The notes under the pieces: model-generated | The model's database searches: none | Seen by the model: the letters and a program-made list of their open reading frames with translations, nothing else | Told to the model about the DNA's origin: nothing | In this document: positions 16,147 through 24,996 of the stretch, piece by piece | Layout: each line of letters starts with the position of its first letter | How positions within the stretch are numbered: the stretch's first letter is position 1 | Program-made: the position numbers and the translations under genes | Source: Iphinoe sp. HA4291-MV1 | Lineage (GTDB): Bacteria; Cyanobacteriota; Cyanobacteriia; Cyanobacteriales; Nostocaceae | Direction of reading: 5' to 3' | Assembly: GCA_019359415.1 (NCBI GenBank) | Contig: JAHHHH010000067.1 | Span: forward strand, 1-43,764 | DNA length: 43,764 nt

Positions 16147-16958
16147 AAGGAGACAAATGCTGAAGATAACCTATTGAGGCAATAGGCGTAAAGTCCCAAG
16201 CCTAGTATTTGGCATATCAAGGCTGGGGAAATCACATAAAGCCAACCAGCCAAAGAACAGGGGAAAAGCCTATCTTCAGTGAGTAGAACAATAGGCAAAA
16301 ACAACAGGGAGCCGATCGCAGAACACCAAGTCATAATAATTATCGGACTCAATTGAGTTCGTAGTTCTTCAATGATGAGTGGGTATAGACCAAGAAACAC
16401 GGCTGATAGTAATGCTGCTATATCTCCTTGGAGTTTGCCAATAGTAAATGAAATGTCATCGTATATTAGGAGTCCAGCTCCTGCAATCGCTACGAACATA
16501 CCGATGAGGAATCTTCTGTCAAAGCGCTTCCCCCAAATCAGCCAGCCCCCCAAGACGGTGAACAGTGGAGCTAAATAGTGCATGAGCGTGGAGTTAGCGA
16601 CGCTGGTCTGAGTTAATGACCAAGCCCAAAGAATAAAAGTAGCAAACATCACAAATCCAAATCCTACCAAGAGCAAGATCTGCCGGATCGTGTAAAGTTG
16701 CAGTTTTTCGTCGGGTTGGTTATTAGACAGTCGCAGACGCGCTGCTGTGACTCCATTCCACAGGAAAAAGGCGACAGTAGAGATCCAGAAGCGATTAAAG
16801 ATTGTGGCATTTGGACCGAGTTCGCCTTCGCTCAAGCGGATCAGAATTGGTGAAAAAGATAGGGCTACTATGCTAACTACCAATGAAGCAACTGCTACCG
16901 TAGTTGGTGTTGCGAATAGCTGTTCTTGTGAGAATTTTAGTTTAGCCTTGAGCATCAA
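16119..16958 (-). CDS. EamA-type drug/metabolite transporter, 3' truncated (copy A)
   Basis: 279 residues with about eight to nine membrane segments and two EamA units, the second incomplete. It follows the usual family course to FVSLCD (last homologous residues), then ends in MFPTIY, a short out-of-place tail created by a junction with the oxygenase gene. The final TM helix and tail found in copy B (VPIISSLEAWVIFSESLNWATLIS ...) are missing. Bases 16141-16637 match 18841-19337 at a constant 2700-base offset. EamA carriers export small metabolites, so export of an MAA or peptide is a guess from context. Confidence 0.75.
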   Translation of the reverse strand: MMLKAKLKFSQEQLFATPTTVAVASLVVSIVALSFSPILIRLSEGELGPNATIFNRFWISTVAFFLWNGVTAARLRLSNNQPDEKLQLYTIRQILLLVGFGFVMFATFILWAWSLTQTSVANSTLMHYLAPLFTVLGGWLIWGKRFDRRFLIGMFVAIAGAGLLIYDDISFTIGKLQGDIAALLSAVFLGLYPLIIEELRTQLSPIIIMTWCSAIGSLLFLPIVLLTEDRLFPCSLAGWLYVISPALICQILGLGLYAYCLNRLSSAFVSLCDMFPTIY

Positions 16959-17172
16959 TGTTTTCCAAAAAGTTTACTAAGTATACTTGTCTTCACAGCT
17001 ACTTTGTTACCTTTTTTGAACTACGATACAAATGTAGTAATTATGACATTTAATTGTTATGTCCAAATGCAATATGGAGAAAAATCTATCAATAGAAAAA
17101 TTTAACTATGTCTATAGTTATTTTCGAGAATTGCTATCACCAAAAAAAATCGCACAAACCCGAATCAGACCA

Positions 17173-17206
17173 GGATATGTCTTGTAGAAAAGCGAAAGAC
17201 ATATCC
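17173..17206. repeat. 11-bp perfect hairpin
   Basis: GGATATGTCTT (17173-17183) pairs with AAGACATATCC (17196-17206) over a 12-base loop. It lies between the EamA copy A start and the mysD end. No T-run follows on either strand, so it is not a standard terminator. A regulatory site or a mobile palindrome are both possible. Confidence 0.45.
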
Positions 17207-17341
17207 GTAATTCAGGGGGTAGATGTAGGACTTTGTTGTATTTGCGCGAGGCTCAAGACAGTGTATTAAATTCCTTAGCAAGAAAGTAGCCTTAACACAA
17301 AATGATGAAGAACTAGCAAGCAAAATTTACTACTTTAATGC

Positions 17342-17480
17342 TCACGCCAAATTCTCTCCTAGATGTTTTTCTAGCGTTTACACATGGGGTTCCAATATAA
17401 ACAAGTAATGGCTACCAGTAACATCAATAAATTTTTATATCTCCTGCTGAGAGAATGGAAAATAATTCCACCCAAATCAG
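17342..17480 (-). pseudogene. Second NRPS thioesterase tail, with frameshift and stop
   Basis: Reading the reverse strand gives LIWVELFSILSAGDI, then (after one extra A in a 5-A run) KFIDVTGSHYLFILEPHV, an in-frame TAA, then TLEKHLGENLA and TGA. It aligns with the remnant at 15135-15210 (GNHYTCILEPHVQVLAERL). It is a decayed paralogous copy lying just downstream of mysD. Some MAA loci end in a single-module NRPS-like gene (mysE in Anabaena), so this may be its last trace. Confidence 0.5.
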
Positions 17481-17569
17481 AGTGGGCTTTTGATGCCATG
17501 GAGTATGATCGCCTGCATTTTGTTATGGTTGTAGTCTAACAATACGCCCTAGGGGTGATTTGCCGGAGA

Positions 17570-18598
17570 TTATATCATGCATAACGTTTCATTGATCGCT
17601 GTCATCAATAACTCATTTAGAGGAATTCCCATTGCTTTCGCCATACAGGAAATCACACTTTTGGGGGAAAAAGTACAATATAACCCGGCTTCTAAGAACC
17701 AAGGTTGTCCGTTTGGGTCGATCCGGAAGTCAAATAAACTGTAGTGGCGACAGCCCAAAGCCTTATGACACTTCTTAGCCATTTGCTGAACCTTTTGGGT
17801 GATCGGGTCGTTAGGGTCTACAATCCAAGACTTCTTATTATCTTTAGCGGCGAAACGTAAATTGCCATCGTCCGTTTGTTGAAGTTTGTCAGCATAACTG
17901 CGGACAGGTTTGTCGTGGGGGTCTAACAGATACTCTTCAAGGGGTAAACCGACTAGCTCCCCATCTTTGACAAGAATGCCGCATCTGACTTCTCGACCGA
18001 GTTCGATGAATGCTTCTACAATGACTTCATCTGCATATTCAAATGCTTTCTTCAGAGCAGCGTCATAGTCAGTAGCGTCTTTGACTAAGGACATCCCTAA
18101 AGAGTTAGCGGAACTTGCGGGTTTGACGATTGCTGGAGGTGTAATTGTTGGAACGTCTCCTTGGCGGAGCAGTTCTCCACAAGGCACTTTGACCCCTGCT
18201 GCTTCGACAATTGCTTTGGTTTTGGCTTTGTGGGTCGCTATTGCTGTGACATCCGGAGTATTGCCTATGTAAGGAATCTTGAGCAGGTCGAATAGTGCGC
18301 GGTAGTGAGTCATTCCAGGGATACAAAACATTTGTGGCAACATGAGGTCAATGTTTTGCGCTGTTAGAAACTGTATGGCATCAAACAGAGGAATCGGTTT
18401 GGCGGCGGCGATATCTTCTTGACCGAGGGAGCGAGGAAATCGCCACTGGCGATCAGGTGTAATGTATGCAATCACAAAGTCATAGCGTGATGGATCTGTC
18501 GTTGCTACCAGACAGTCTTGGGCGTAAAGGCGTGACAAATCACAGTAAAAATCATTGTGTGCAGATCCAACTAAATGAAGGATACGAAGTAATGACAT
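17570..18598 (-). CDS. mysD: MysD, D-Ala-D-Ala-ligase-like ATP-grasp enzyme of MAA biosynthesis
   Basis: 342 residues, normal length, uninterrupted. It has the ATP-grasp order: N-terminal lobe, IVKPASSANSLGMSLVKD (phosphate-binding loop), VIVEAFIELGREVRCGIL, and the metal site DFRIDPNGQPWFLEAGLYCTFSP. MysD condenses a second amino acid (Ser, Thr, Gly and others) with mycosporine-glycine to give disubstituted imino-MAAs such as shinorine or porphyra-334, UV sunscreens. Its place next to mysC and MAA-locus remnants supports this over a true cell-wall D-Ala-D-Ala ligase. The upstream neighbour is the broken EamA copy B. It is probably functional, but it needs mycosporine-glycine supplied from mysA/B function. 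Confidence 0.85.
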   Translation of the reverse strand: MSLLRILHLVGSAHNDFYCDLSRLYAQDCLVATTDPSRYDFVIAYITPDRQWRFPRSLGQEDIAAAKPIPLFDAIQFLTAQNIDLMLPQMFCIPGMTHYRALFDLLKIPYIGNTPDVTAIATHKAKTKAIVEAAGVKVPCGELLRQGDVPTITPPAIVKPASSANSLGMSLVKDATDYDAALKKAFEYADEVIVEAFIELGREVRCGILVKDGELVGLPLEEYLLDPHDKPVRSYADKLQQTDDGNLRFAAKDNKKSWIVDPNDPITQKVQQMAKKCHKALGCRHYSLFDFRIDPNGQPWFLEAGLYCTFSPKSVISCMAKAMGIPLNELLMTAINETLCMI

Positions 18599-18680
18599 GA
18601 TTCATTTTCCTAGATATAATAACTTTCAACTGGAAAAATTAATTAATAACCTTTGGACTACCGCCCAGTCTCCAATTCCT

Positions 18681-19337
18681 CTACATAGCTGACTCTACCT
18701 CTTCCTTGATCGCAAATTGGCTAGATGAAGTTATATATACCCCTAAAACAATCACAACAAAACTTATTAATGTAGCCCAGTTGAGGCTTTCCGAAAAGAT
18801 AACCCAAGCTTCCAAAGAGCTAATGATAGGAACCAACAGATCGCATAAGGAGACAAATCCTGAAGATAATCTGTTGAGGGAATAAGCGTAAAGTCCCAAG
18901 CCTAGTATTTGGCATATTAGGGCTAGGAAAATGACGTAAACCCACCCACTCAACGAATAAGGGAAAAGTCTACCTTCAGTGAGTAGAACAATAGGTAAAA
19001 GCAACAGAGAGCCGATCGCGGAATACCACGTCATAATAATTACTGAACTTAATTGAGTTTGTAATTGTTCGATGATGAGTGGGTATAGACCAAGAAACAC
19101 GGCTGAGAGGAATGCTGCGATATCTCCTTGGAGTTGGCTAGTCGTAAAGGAAATGTCATGGTATGTTAGGGGAACAGTCCCTGCGATCGCTACAAACATA
19201 CCGATAAGGAATCTTCTGTCAAAGTGCTTTCCCCAAATCAGCCAGCCCCCCAAGACGGTGAACAGTGGAGCCAAATAGTGCATGAGCGTAGAGTTAGCGA
19301 CGCTGGTCTGAGTGAGTGACCAAGCCCAGAGAATAAG
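18681..19337 (-). pseudogene. EamA-type transporter, 5' truncated (copy B)
   Basis: About 218 codons of the C-terminal portion. From 19337 the reverse strand reads LILWAWSLTQTSVANSTL and then the standard MHYLAPLFTVLGGWLIWGK; the frame runs to a natural end at KEEVESAM. It is the complementary half of copy A: it has the true C-terminus (SFVSLCDLLVPIISSLEAW) but no N-terminal four to five helices. Homology to copy A ends abruptly at 19337, where repeat-like sequence begins. A Met at 19283 would allow a short product, unlikely to be active. It sits between mysC and mysD. Confidence 0.75.
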
Positions 19338-19460
19338 GGGGTTTCCCTTCTGTCCTCTGACTTGAAAGTAGGGAACTCTTAACAGGGAACAGGAAAAATA
19401 TCACTTTCATGCATGGTGGTGACATTTTTTCATTGGGACTGCCTTATTCCTTCTGCCCTG

Positions 19461-19495
19461 CCCCGTTCGCGCAGCGTCTCCGGAGGAGAAGGGGC
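19461..19495. repeat. GC-rich palindromic repeat next to mysC stop
   Basis: GCGCAGCGTCTCC and GGAGAAGGGGC, the same core as at 11230-11260, lie 7 bases beyond the mysC stop codon. They may act as a hairpin at the 3' end of the mysC message. The sequence between here and EamA copy B also holds AACAGGGAACAGG, an inverted relative of the TGTTCCC run in the second MITE. Confidence 0.5.
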
Positions 19496-19501
19496 TTGAT
19501 T

Positions 19502-20899
19502 TCAATCACCACCTAATTCTACAAGTTTACCAATATTAAAATCAATTCTTGTCCAACCTTTTAGTTGTCGCAAATTATTGAGCAAAAGCAAGGCAATTTG
19601 CCAATGATGTACCATCAAAAACGGCAGTGGGTCATCCAGCTGATAAATAGCATCAGTACCTCGTAAAAAGTTGCGTATCCAAGTTTGCAGTTGAGCAAAG
19701 GAACGAATACCAGTTAACCGCCAGACTTCGTGATATGTCCAGTATGTCGGCTTGCTATTTGGTAATGGCTGGAGAGGTTCGGTGAACGATTCTTCACTCA
19801 AATAAGCATCTGCAACTTGTGGATGGTTGTAAAACATTGTAATCGCCGAATGCGTTCGAGGATTACATTCAATAGCGTAAACTGTCCCATCTTCAGCTTG
19901 GATAAAATCGAAGGAAATTTGTCCAGTAATTCCTAGTTCTCTGACAAAATGCGTCACCCATTCCTGAATTTTTGGGTTTTCTACATTTTCGTAATTAACT
20001 TGAAAAGCTGAAGATTCTGAACAGCAGTGCAGCCGCAACTCTCCATTCTTAACTGTACTGTGAGTGCAAAATTCCTTGCCAGGAATAAATTCTTGCATAA
20101 TCCAGGATTTTTCTGGACTGATTGGTAAACTTTTGACGAATGCTGCTGTTTCCTCTGGAGTATCGCAAGGTAACTTAGTTAAATCTAAACGGCGTACCGA
20201 GTCGTAGGGAATGCTTTTAAGAATATACTTGCGAGTTTCCCCAGAAAAGTCAAAATTCAGGACTTGTTCAGGATTGGTAATTTTGAAGAATTTGGGAACC
20301 GATAAGCCAAGCGCTCTGGCTTTTTCACTAAAAGCAAATTTATCATCCAACATTTGGGTGACATCAGCGTCGAAGTGAAAAACTTCGCAATAGGGTGATA
20401 GTGCAGGCTTTGCTAAAGAGTCATAGTAACTCGCAATTGGACTCGTGACAGGAACATAAACATCAATGTTTTCTTTCTTAACGATGTCTAGTAAAGCTTG
20501 GATATAAGCTTCTGGATCGTATTGCGGGGTGGGAGTTGTATAAAAGCGAGAAATTGCACGAGAAAACCGATGACCAGATAACCAGTATTTGTGGGTTTCT
20601 ACCAAGACAACTCTGTGTCCCGCAGCGTGAAAAGAACGAGCAAGCTGTAACGCTTTCGTCATTTTACCACCGCTAATCAGGATATTTTTGCGGTTTGCAG
20701 CTACGGTTGTCTGAGGACGAACAAGACGACTGAAGCGACTCCAAACCAAAGATATTAGAACTATAGCAGCATTGATGGGCAATACTAACAAGAGTATTGT
20801 CAAGGTGCCAAGGTTCTGGAATAAAGCTTTGACTTGTGCCATCAAAGAAATTGGTGATGTTGTTTCTGTATTAAATGATAAAGGAAGAGATTGTGCCAT
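19502..20899 (-). CDS. mysC: MysC, ATP-grasp ligase of MAA biosynthesis
   Basis: 465 residues, complete. After an N-terminal hydrophobic helix (about residues 33-55, probably a membrane anchor) comes KNILISGGKMTKALQLARSF, then an ATP-grasp fold: YILKSIPYDSVRRLDL, SWIMQEFIPGKEFCTHS and the metal-binding AIECNPRTHSAITMF. MysC joins glycine to 4-deoxygadusol to make mycosporine-glycine. The sequence pattern, including PVTSPIASYYDSLAK, matches cyanobacterial MysC. It stands downstream of the broken mysB/mysA on the same strand, with 224 bases of hairpin-rich sequence between. The enzyme looks intact, but its substrate supply within the cluster is broken. Confidence 0.9.
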   Translation of the reverse strand: MAQSLPLSFNTETTSPISLMAQVKALFQNLGTLTILLLVLPINAAIVLISLVWSRFSRLVRPQTTVAANRKNILISGGKMTKALQLARSFHAAGHRVVLVETHKYWLSGHRFSRAISRFYTTPTPQYDPEAYIQALLDIVKKENIDVYVPVTSPIASYYDSLAKPALSPYCEVFHFDADVTQMLDDKFAFSEKARALGLSVPKFFKITNPEQVLNFDFSGETRKYILKSIPYDSVRRLDLTKLPCDTPEETAAFVKSLPISPEKSWIMQEFIPGKEFCTHSTVKNGELRLHCCSESSAFQVNYENVENPKIQEWVTHFVRELGITGQISFDFIQAEDGTVYAIECNPRTHSAITMFYNHPQVADAYLSEESFTEPLQPLPNSKPTYWTYHEVWRLTGIRSFAQLQTWIRNFLRGTDAIYQLDDPLPFLMVHHWQIALLLLNNLRQLKGWTRIDFNIGKLVELGGD

Positions 20900-21123
20900 G
20901 ATATTTCGTTATTCATAGTTCGCAATTAAGAAAATTGCGAACTATGAGTTAAACTATTTGGAATTGTCTTGTAGTGTCATGACAGACACGAGTCGTTGAA
21001 GAACTCAGAACTCACAGAGTTCTGTGAAGTCAGAAAAAAGGAATAATATAAGTGCGGTTTTCAGTGATTCTGAATTCTGAGTTCTCACTGCACGAATAAG
21101 CGTACAGGCTAAATGTATGACAG

Positions 21124-21837
21124 CTACGGTAATCGTCGGATAATGGTTAAGCCATCTCGCAGTGGTAACAATACCTGTTCCACACGCGAATCAGCAGCGA
21201 CAACACGGTTAAACTGAGCAATAGCCTCGCCGTTGGGAGTGCGATGGATAGCAGGGAGATAAGCTTGTCCTTGAAGTAGAGTATTGTCTACACAGATAAA
21301 CCCTCCAGGAACGAGCAAATCTTTCTCCAGCAGGATTTGGAAGTACTTGACATACTCCCTTTTATCCGCATCAATGAACACAAAGTCAAATGACTCCCTC
21401 GCATCTGCCAGTTTCTGCAAAGTTTCTAGTGCAGTACCGACTTCTGTGCGAATTTTTGCGCCATGTGGAGATTCCCGGAAAGCAGCTTGCGCGAACTCTG
21501 CGGTGTAAGGGTCAATTTCACAGGCGACTAGTTCTCCATCAAGCGGTAAAGCTTCCGCCATCGCTAATGCAGAATAGCCGGTGAACATACCAACTTCCAG
21601 CACTTTCTTAGCTTTGGTCATGTGGATAAACATCTTGAGAGTTTGTCCTTCCACGTGCCCAGAAAGCATTTCCTGCTCTAATTCTCGCACAGTCGCTTTC
21701 TCGTGGAACCTTTGACTCCAAGCTTCCTGAGCGGTTTTATGAGCTAGCGCTGCGAGAGCTGGTGATTCACGGGTGGTACATTCCTCTAAATAGGGATCTA
21801 AACCTGCTGCTAAAAGCCATTTTTCAGCTTTTTGTGG
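21124..21837 (-). pseudogene. mysB: MysB O-methyltransferase, 5' deleted
   Basis: An open frame from 21837 covers about 237 codons, of which the first usable start is a GTG at 21690 (188 residues); upstream in the same frame is a stop at 21838-21840. The SAM site is present (KVLEVGMFTGYSALAMAEALP, then ACEIDPYTAEFAQ and FVFIDADKREY), as in class I catechol-type O-methyltransferases. About 45 N-terminal residues normal for MysB are gone, lost in the mysA-mysB deletion. MysB methylates the demethyl precursor to 4-deoxygadusol. With no proper start and a missing N-terminus it is probably inactive, though a short product is possible. Confidence 0.8.
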
Positions 21838-22316
21838 TTAACCGCTACTTTGATAGCAACACTTGCATCAATCAAACCAATGAGAGTGGTCGGAATGCGA
21901 ATGTAGTTGCTACTGCGGCGGTAAGCAGAACAGGCAAAACCTGCAACATCTGTGATAAGTCCACCACCAATCACTAACACTGGTTCCTTGCGAACCAACC
22001 TGAATTCAGCAAAAGCATCAATAATCTTCTCGAAAGACTCAATCGTCTTGTTTGGCTCAGTGATAGTGATAGGAAAAACCGTCAGGTCAATGTCGTAACA
22101 CTTGAAGTATTGCTGGATTTGACTGCTGTAGAGTTTATACACATTTTCATCTACAACAACTAAGCAGCGTCCAAAATCTTTATAGACTTCTGCCAGTTGT
22201 GGATTTTTGATTGCAAAAACCCCATCAACATAGATTAGGCTGTACTCAATCTTTTCGTAAGCCTCTACATGAAAAGCGGTTTCAGTGGCTTCAAACTTTG
22301 CTTGAACTGTACTCAT
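21810..22316 (-). pseudogene. mysA: MysA (demethyl-4-deoxygadusol synthase), 3' deleted
   Basis: The first 164 residues of a DHQ-synthase-like enzyme of the EVS/DDGS group: [20 protein letters not shown], then [15 protein letters not shown] (NAD loop) and [20 protein letters not shown]. The normal length is about 410. After [12 protein letters not shown] it stops at TAG 21812-21810, precisely where MysB sequence begins. All metal- and substrate-binding residues of the C-terminal half are lost. The start ATG 22316 (MSTVQAK) is the usual one. Certainly non-functional. Confidence 0.85.
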
Positions 22317-22343
22317 TATTTTTGACCTACAAGTTGATAATAT

Positions 22344-22359
22344 CCCCCAAAAATGGGGG
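22344..22359. promoter_or_regulatory. Short C5/G5 hairpin upstream of mysA
   Basis: CCCCC (22344-22348) and GGGGG (22355-22359) pair around AAAAAT. It lies about 28 bases before the mysA start, in the presumed 5' leader, where it could affect translation or act as a protein site. No known operator matches. Confidence 0.3.
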
Positions 22360-23154
22360 ACTCTTTGCAAGACAGCGGTTACTCTAATGCACTCAAAAAC
22401 TACACTTCTATCCTTGAACAAACTGCCCAATGGACATGAGGACTGAAGGCGAATAAGTTAACAGAAACAAATATTCCCCTCCCGTCTAAAAAGGTTTTGA
22501 GCATACTTTAGTCGTTGATTTGAATTTGATTAGCCCACTTTTGAGCCAAACTTACTGATATCAGGTTAAAATTCCACTATTTGCAGAAAAATCCTGATAC
22601 TTCACAGGGTGATAGCTATCGAATAATCAGCGTATCTTGACCTAATTTTCAAATTATCACATTTTAAAAAGATTTGTTAATTTTTTTTATATTTTTTGCT
22701 TCCTCTCAGGATTTCAGTCTAGAGAATCGGTAATGTATTGCCAGTACAATCAAAACATTTGAAAAATTATAATGTGACAAGCTATTATTAGAAACTGGTT
22801 TTTGCATTTGGTGACTTTTGCTTACCATTACAGACCAAGAAGCTCTTCGTAACGATCGATACAATAACCTTTTATAATAAGTCTCAGTTGATAAAGCTTC
22901 TACCTAAAGAACGAATATAAAACACTTCTGTTTAGTAAAGGGAGATACAAAGGAACTATAACTAGCAGTTAGGAATCTGATCGCACCGTTATCACTAAAG
23001 TTGAAGGCAAAATCACACCTCTAGTGGTTGCTTATGTTAAAGCAGCTTATGAAACCCCCACTTGCTAGGTCGGTTATCCACCCACTTTCTTATCCGTTAT
23101 CTCGCCTAGGATTTAGCCACAATTTAAGTAAGGTCATTTCTAGAAAAACAAACT
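22360..23154. other. Gene-free stretch upstream of the MAA locus
   Basis: About 800 bases, AT-rich, presumably holding the mysA promoter. I find only a 30-codon open frame at about 22975-23067 (DRTVITKVEGKITPLVVAYV then KAAYETPTC) with no start; it may be a gene relic. A T-run at 22680-22696 is seen. Confidence 0.45.
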
Positions 23155-23352
23155 ATGTTTCCGTTTCCTTTTCCTTTTTGGGATAACAACTGCTACGGTA
23201 GCGAACCCGTGTCTCGCAAAACTCGCTTAGAGCGTAAGCTGAAATTCCTCAAAACAATGCGAGATGATTTAGATACTAGACTTGCTGGTCTAAACGCTGC
23301 TATCAGTAATGTTGAGCAGCAGTTAAATCAGGAAGATGTCACTCAAGCCTAA
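23155..23352 (+). CDS. Small coiled-coil protein, 65 aa
   Basis: Starts MFPFPFPFWDNN, a short aromatic/proline head, followed by an amphipathic helix of about 40 residues with heptad character (LERKLKFLKTMRDDLDTRLAGL ... VEQQLNQ). No ribosome site is obvious at the ATG. The composition and regular helix make it more than a random frame. No family recognised. A hairpin that could end its message lies 85 bases downstream. Confidence 0.5.
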   Translation: MFPFPFPFWDNNCYGSEPVSRKTRLERKLKFLKTMRDDLDTRLAGLNAAISNVEQQLNQEDVTQA

Positions 23353-23436
23353 AAAGTTTTCCTTCTAGCTAGGTATTATTGCTCAAATATAGGCTAGTTG
23401 TCTCGTTCCTTGGCTCCAACAAGGAGTGTTTACCAA

Positions 23437-23476
23437 GAGGCTCCGTCTTAACTGTCAACACAGAAGTCGGAGCCTC
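23437..23476 (+). terminator. Possible terminator hairpin
   Basis: GAGGCTCCG (23437-23445) pairs perfectly with CGGAGCCTC (23468-23476). Only AATTTATAG follows, so it is a weak intrinsic terminator at best for the 65-aa gene. The remaining sequence to 23672 is AT-rich with no gene. Confidence 0.4.
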
Positions 23477-23672
23477 AATTTATAGTTATGATGAATAGTT
23501 ATGATGAACTGATAACTGACAGCAGTTATGATGTGCAAAATTTGCTATGCTTCTTAAGAAAAATTGTAGGTCAGTAAGATATTATATGCATTAAACCGCT
23601 CAATGCACACAGTGATCATCAAGTTCATTTGTATCCTAGAAATAGAGACTTAATATTTTTTAGGTAAATATG

Positions 23673-23990
23673 ATGACTCTATTAGAATTCAAACAATTGA
23701 TAGAAAAAGGTCTAAAATGTCCTGAGTCACTACCAAAAGCGTTGCAGAGCCTTTGGTACGACAAAAAAAGTGACTGGAATACAGCACATGAAATAGTACA
23801 AAATGCCAGCGATGCTGATAGTGCTTGGGTTCACGCTTACCTGCACCGTAAAGAGGGCGATTTAAGTAATGCCCATTACTGGTACAGACGTAGCGGTCAG
23901 CCAGAGTCAAAACTAGAATTAGACGAGGAATGGGAGCAGATAGTTTCTTGTTTACTAAGCAAGGTGAACCAAGAGCATGGATGCAGATGA
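23673..23990 (+). CDS. Hypothetical protein, 105 aa, overlapping a pentapeptide gene
   Basis: A soluble helical protein (TLLEFKQLIEKGLKCPESL, DWNTAHEIVQNASDADSAW, VHAYLHRKEGDLSNAHYWYR). This pattern, with 'WVHAYLHRKEGD..NA.YWYRR(A/S)G', is a widespread bacterial family of unknown function that looks like one or two TPR-like helix pairs. Two ATGs are adjacent; the second (23673) was taken. It ends 14 bases inside the start of the next pentapeptide gene, so the two are probably co-translated. Confidence 0.7.
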   Translation: MTLLEFKQLIEKGLKCPESLPKALQSLWYDKKSDWNTAHEIVQNASDADSAWVHAYLHRKEGDLSNAHYWYRRSGQPESKLELDEEWEQIVSCLLSKVNQEHGCR

Positions 23991-24345
23991 ACTGAAGCAG
24001 CGTTATGCAACAGGAGAGAGAGATTTTCCTGCAACAAACCTTGGTAGAGCCAAGCTAATTGGAGCAAATCTCGCTGGAGTTAACTTATTTGCTGCGGATT
24101 TAAGTGGAGCAAATCTAGCTAAAGCTAAGCTGTGGGGAGCCAATCTTGGAGGAGCTAACTTAGCTAGAGCCAACTTGACGCGAGCTAACCTAAGCGGTGC
24201 CAACTTGCATGAAGCTAATCTTAGGGGAGCTAAGCTAAACTTTGCCAAGCTATACGGAGCAAATTTGAGTGGAGCTTGCTATGACGACAGTACCCACTTT
24301 TCTAGAGGTTTTGACCCCATTAGTAGAAATATGCGGAAGCTTTGA
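23977..24345 (+). CDS. Pentapeptide-repeat protein, 122 aa
   Basis: About 16 A(N/K)LxX units from residue 20 to 105 (AKLIGANLAGVNLFAADL then SGANLAKAKLWGANLGGANL), then a short unrelated tail. It overlaps the preceding hypothetical gene by 14 bases. The reverse-strand frame over the same bases is a shadow of the repeats. No export signal. Function unknown. The 240 bases after it hold no gene; a 34-codon frame ending at about 24607 (EEYVAEVVEWRQPKFK) has no clear start and may be a relic. Confidence 0.85.
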   Translation: MDADELKQRYATGERDFPATNLGRAKLIGANLAGVNLFAADLSGANLAKAKLWGANLGGANLARANLTRANLSGANLHEANLRGAKLNFAKLYGANLSGACYDDSTHFSRGFDPISRNMRKL

Positions 24346-24587
24346 CTATTTTTGACCACTATTTGTTGCGGCTCGCAAACATAAACGCTCCGGCTTGCAA
24401 ACAAGAAAATTGTTGGCTCACATTAAGGTTCTTGGCAACTTTTGGTGATCATGGAAGGTTACGCGCTTTAAGGCAGAAGGCACAGGGTTGGGCAAACCCT
24501 CTAACTTGAAAATCAAACTTTGGCTGAAACCCAAGAGGAGTATGTGGCTGAAGTCGTTGAATGGCGACAGCCAAAATTCAAATCACG

Positions 24588-24908
24588 CTACCTCAAAATC
24601 ACCAGCTGATTAACCATCGTCCCTAGTGCCACTAAACCTAAAATAGCCATTAATCCCGCAGGCATAAATTTACGTGTTTTCACCAGTCTAAACCCAAAAG
24701 TTATAACTAAAACAGCAGTAACTACAGCTGCTAACGTCAAACCCCAGGTTTGTCCTTGGAGTTGGAGAAAAGCAGCAAGAATGAGTATTAAACCGCTGAT
24801 ACCACCACTAATCAGAGAAACTTTGCTATTCGCTTGACGGTAGCCAATAACACCACCAATCAGAGCTAAGATGCCGTAGGCAAGAGGTGCGACAATACCT
24901 AAAGTCAT
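24588..24908 (-). CDS. TMEM14-family small membrane protein
   Basis: 106 residues from ATG 24908 (MTLGIVAPLAYG), preferred over an upstream start that adds a poorly conserved 17-residue head. Three to four membrane helices: IVAPLAYGILALIGGVIGYR, VSLISGGISGLILILAAFL, LTLAAVVTAVLVITFGFRL, and AGLMAILGLVALG. The motif VKTRKFMPAGLMAILG is typical of TMEM14/UPF0136 proteins of plastids and cyanobacteria. Plant relatives (FAX) export fatty acids from plastids. Whether this one does is inference. Divergent from the DUF815 ATPase gene. Confidence 0.8.
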   Translation of the reverse strand: MTLGIVAPLAYGILALIGGVIGYRQANSKVSLISGGISGLILILAAFLQLQGQTWGLTLAAVVTAVLVITFGFRLVKTRKFMPAGLMAILGLVALGTMVNQLVILR

Positions 24909-24996
24909 TGTTAAAAAACCTATGTAGAATTTAATTTTGCTGCAAGCATTGGCAGACAATTTACCATAGCTATTTAGCTACATTACCTTTTGATTG

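Noticed and set aside
17570-18598. Housekeeping D-Ala-D-Ala ligase (ddl)
   Set aside because: Context with mysC and other MAA-locus genes, and the sequence pattern, fit MysD better.
22975-23067. Short open frame DRTVITKVEGKITPLVV...
   Set aside because: Thirty codons, no start codon and no recognised family; noted only as a possible relic.
24003-24248. 81-codon minus-strand frame
   Set aside because: Mirror image of the pentapeptide repeats on the plus strand.
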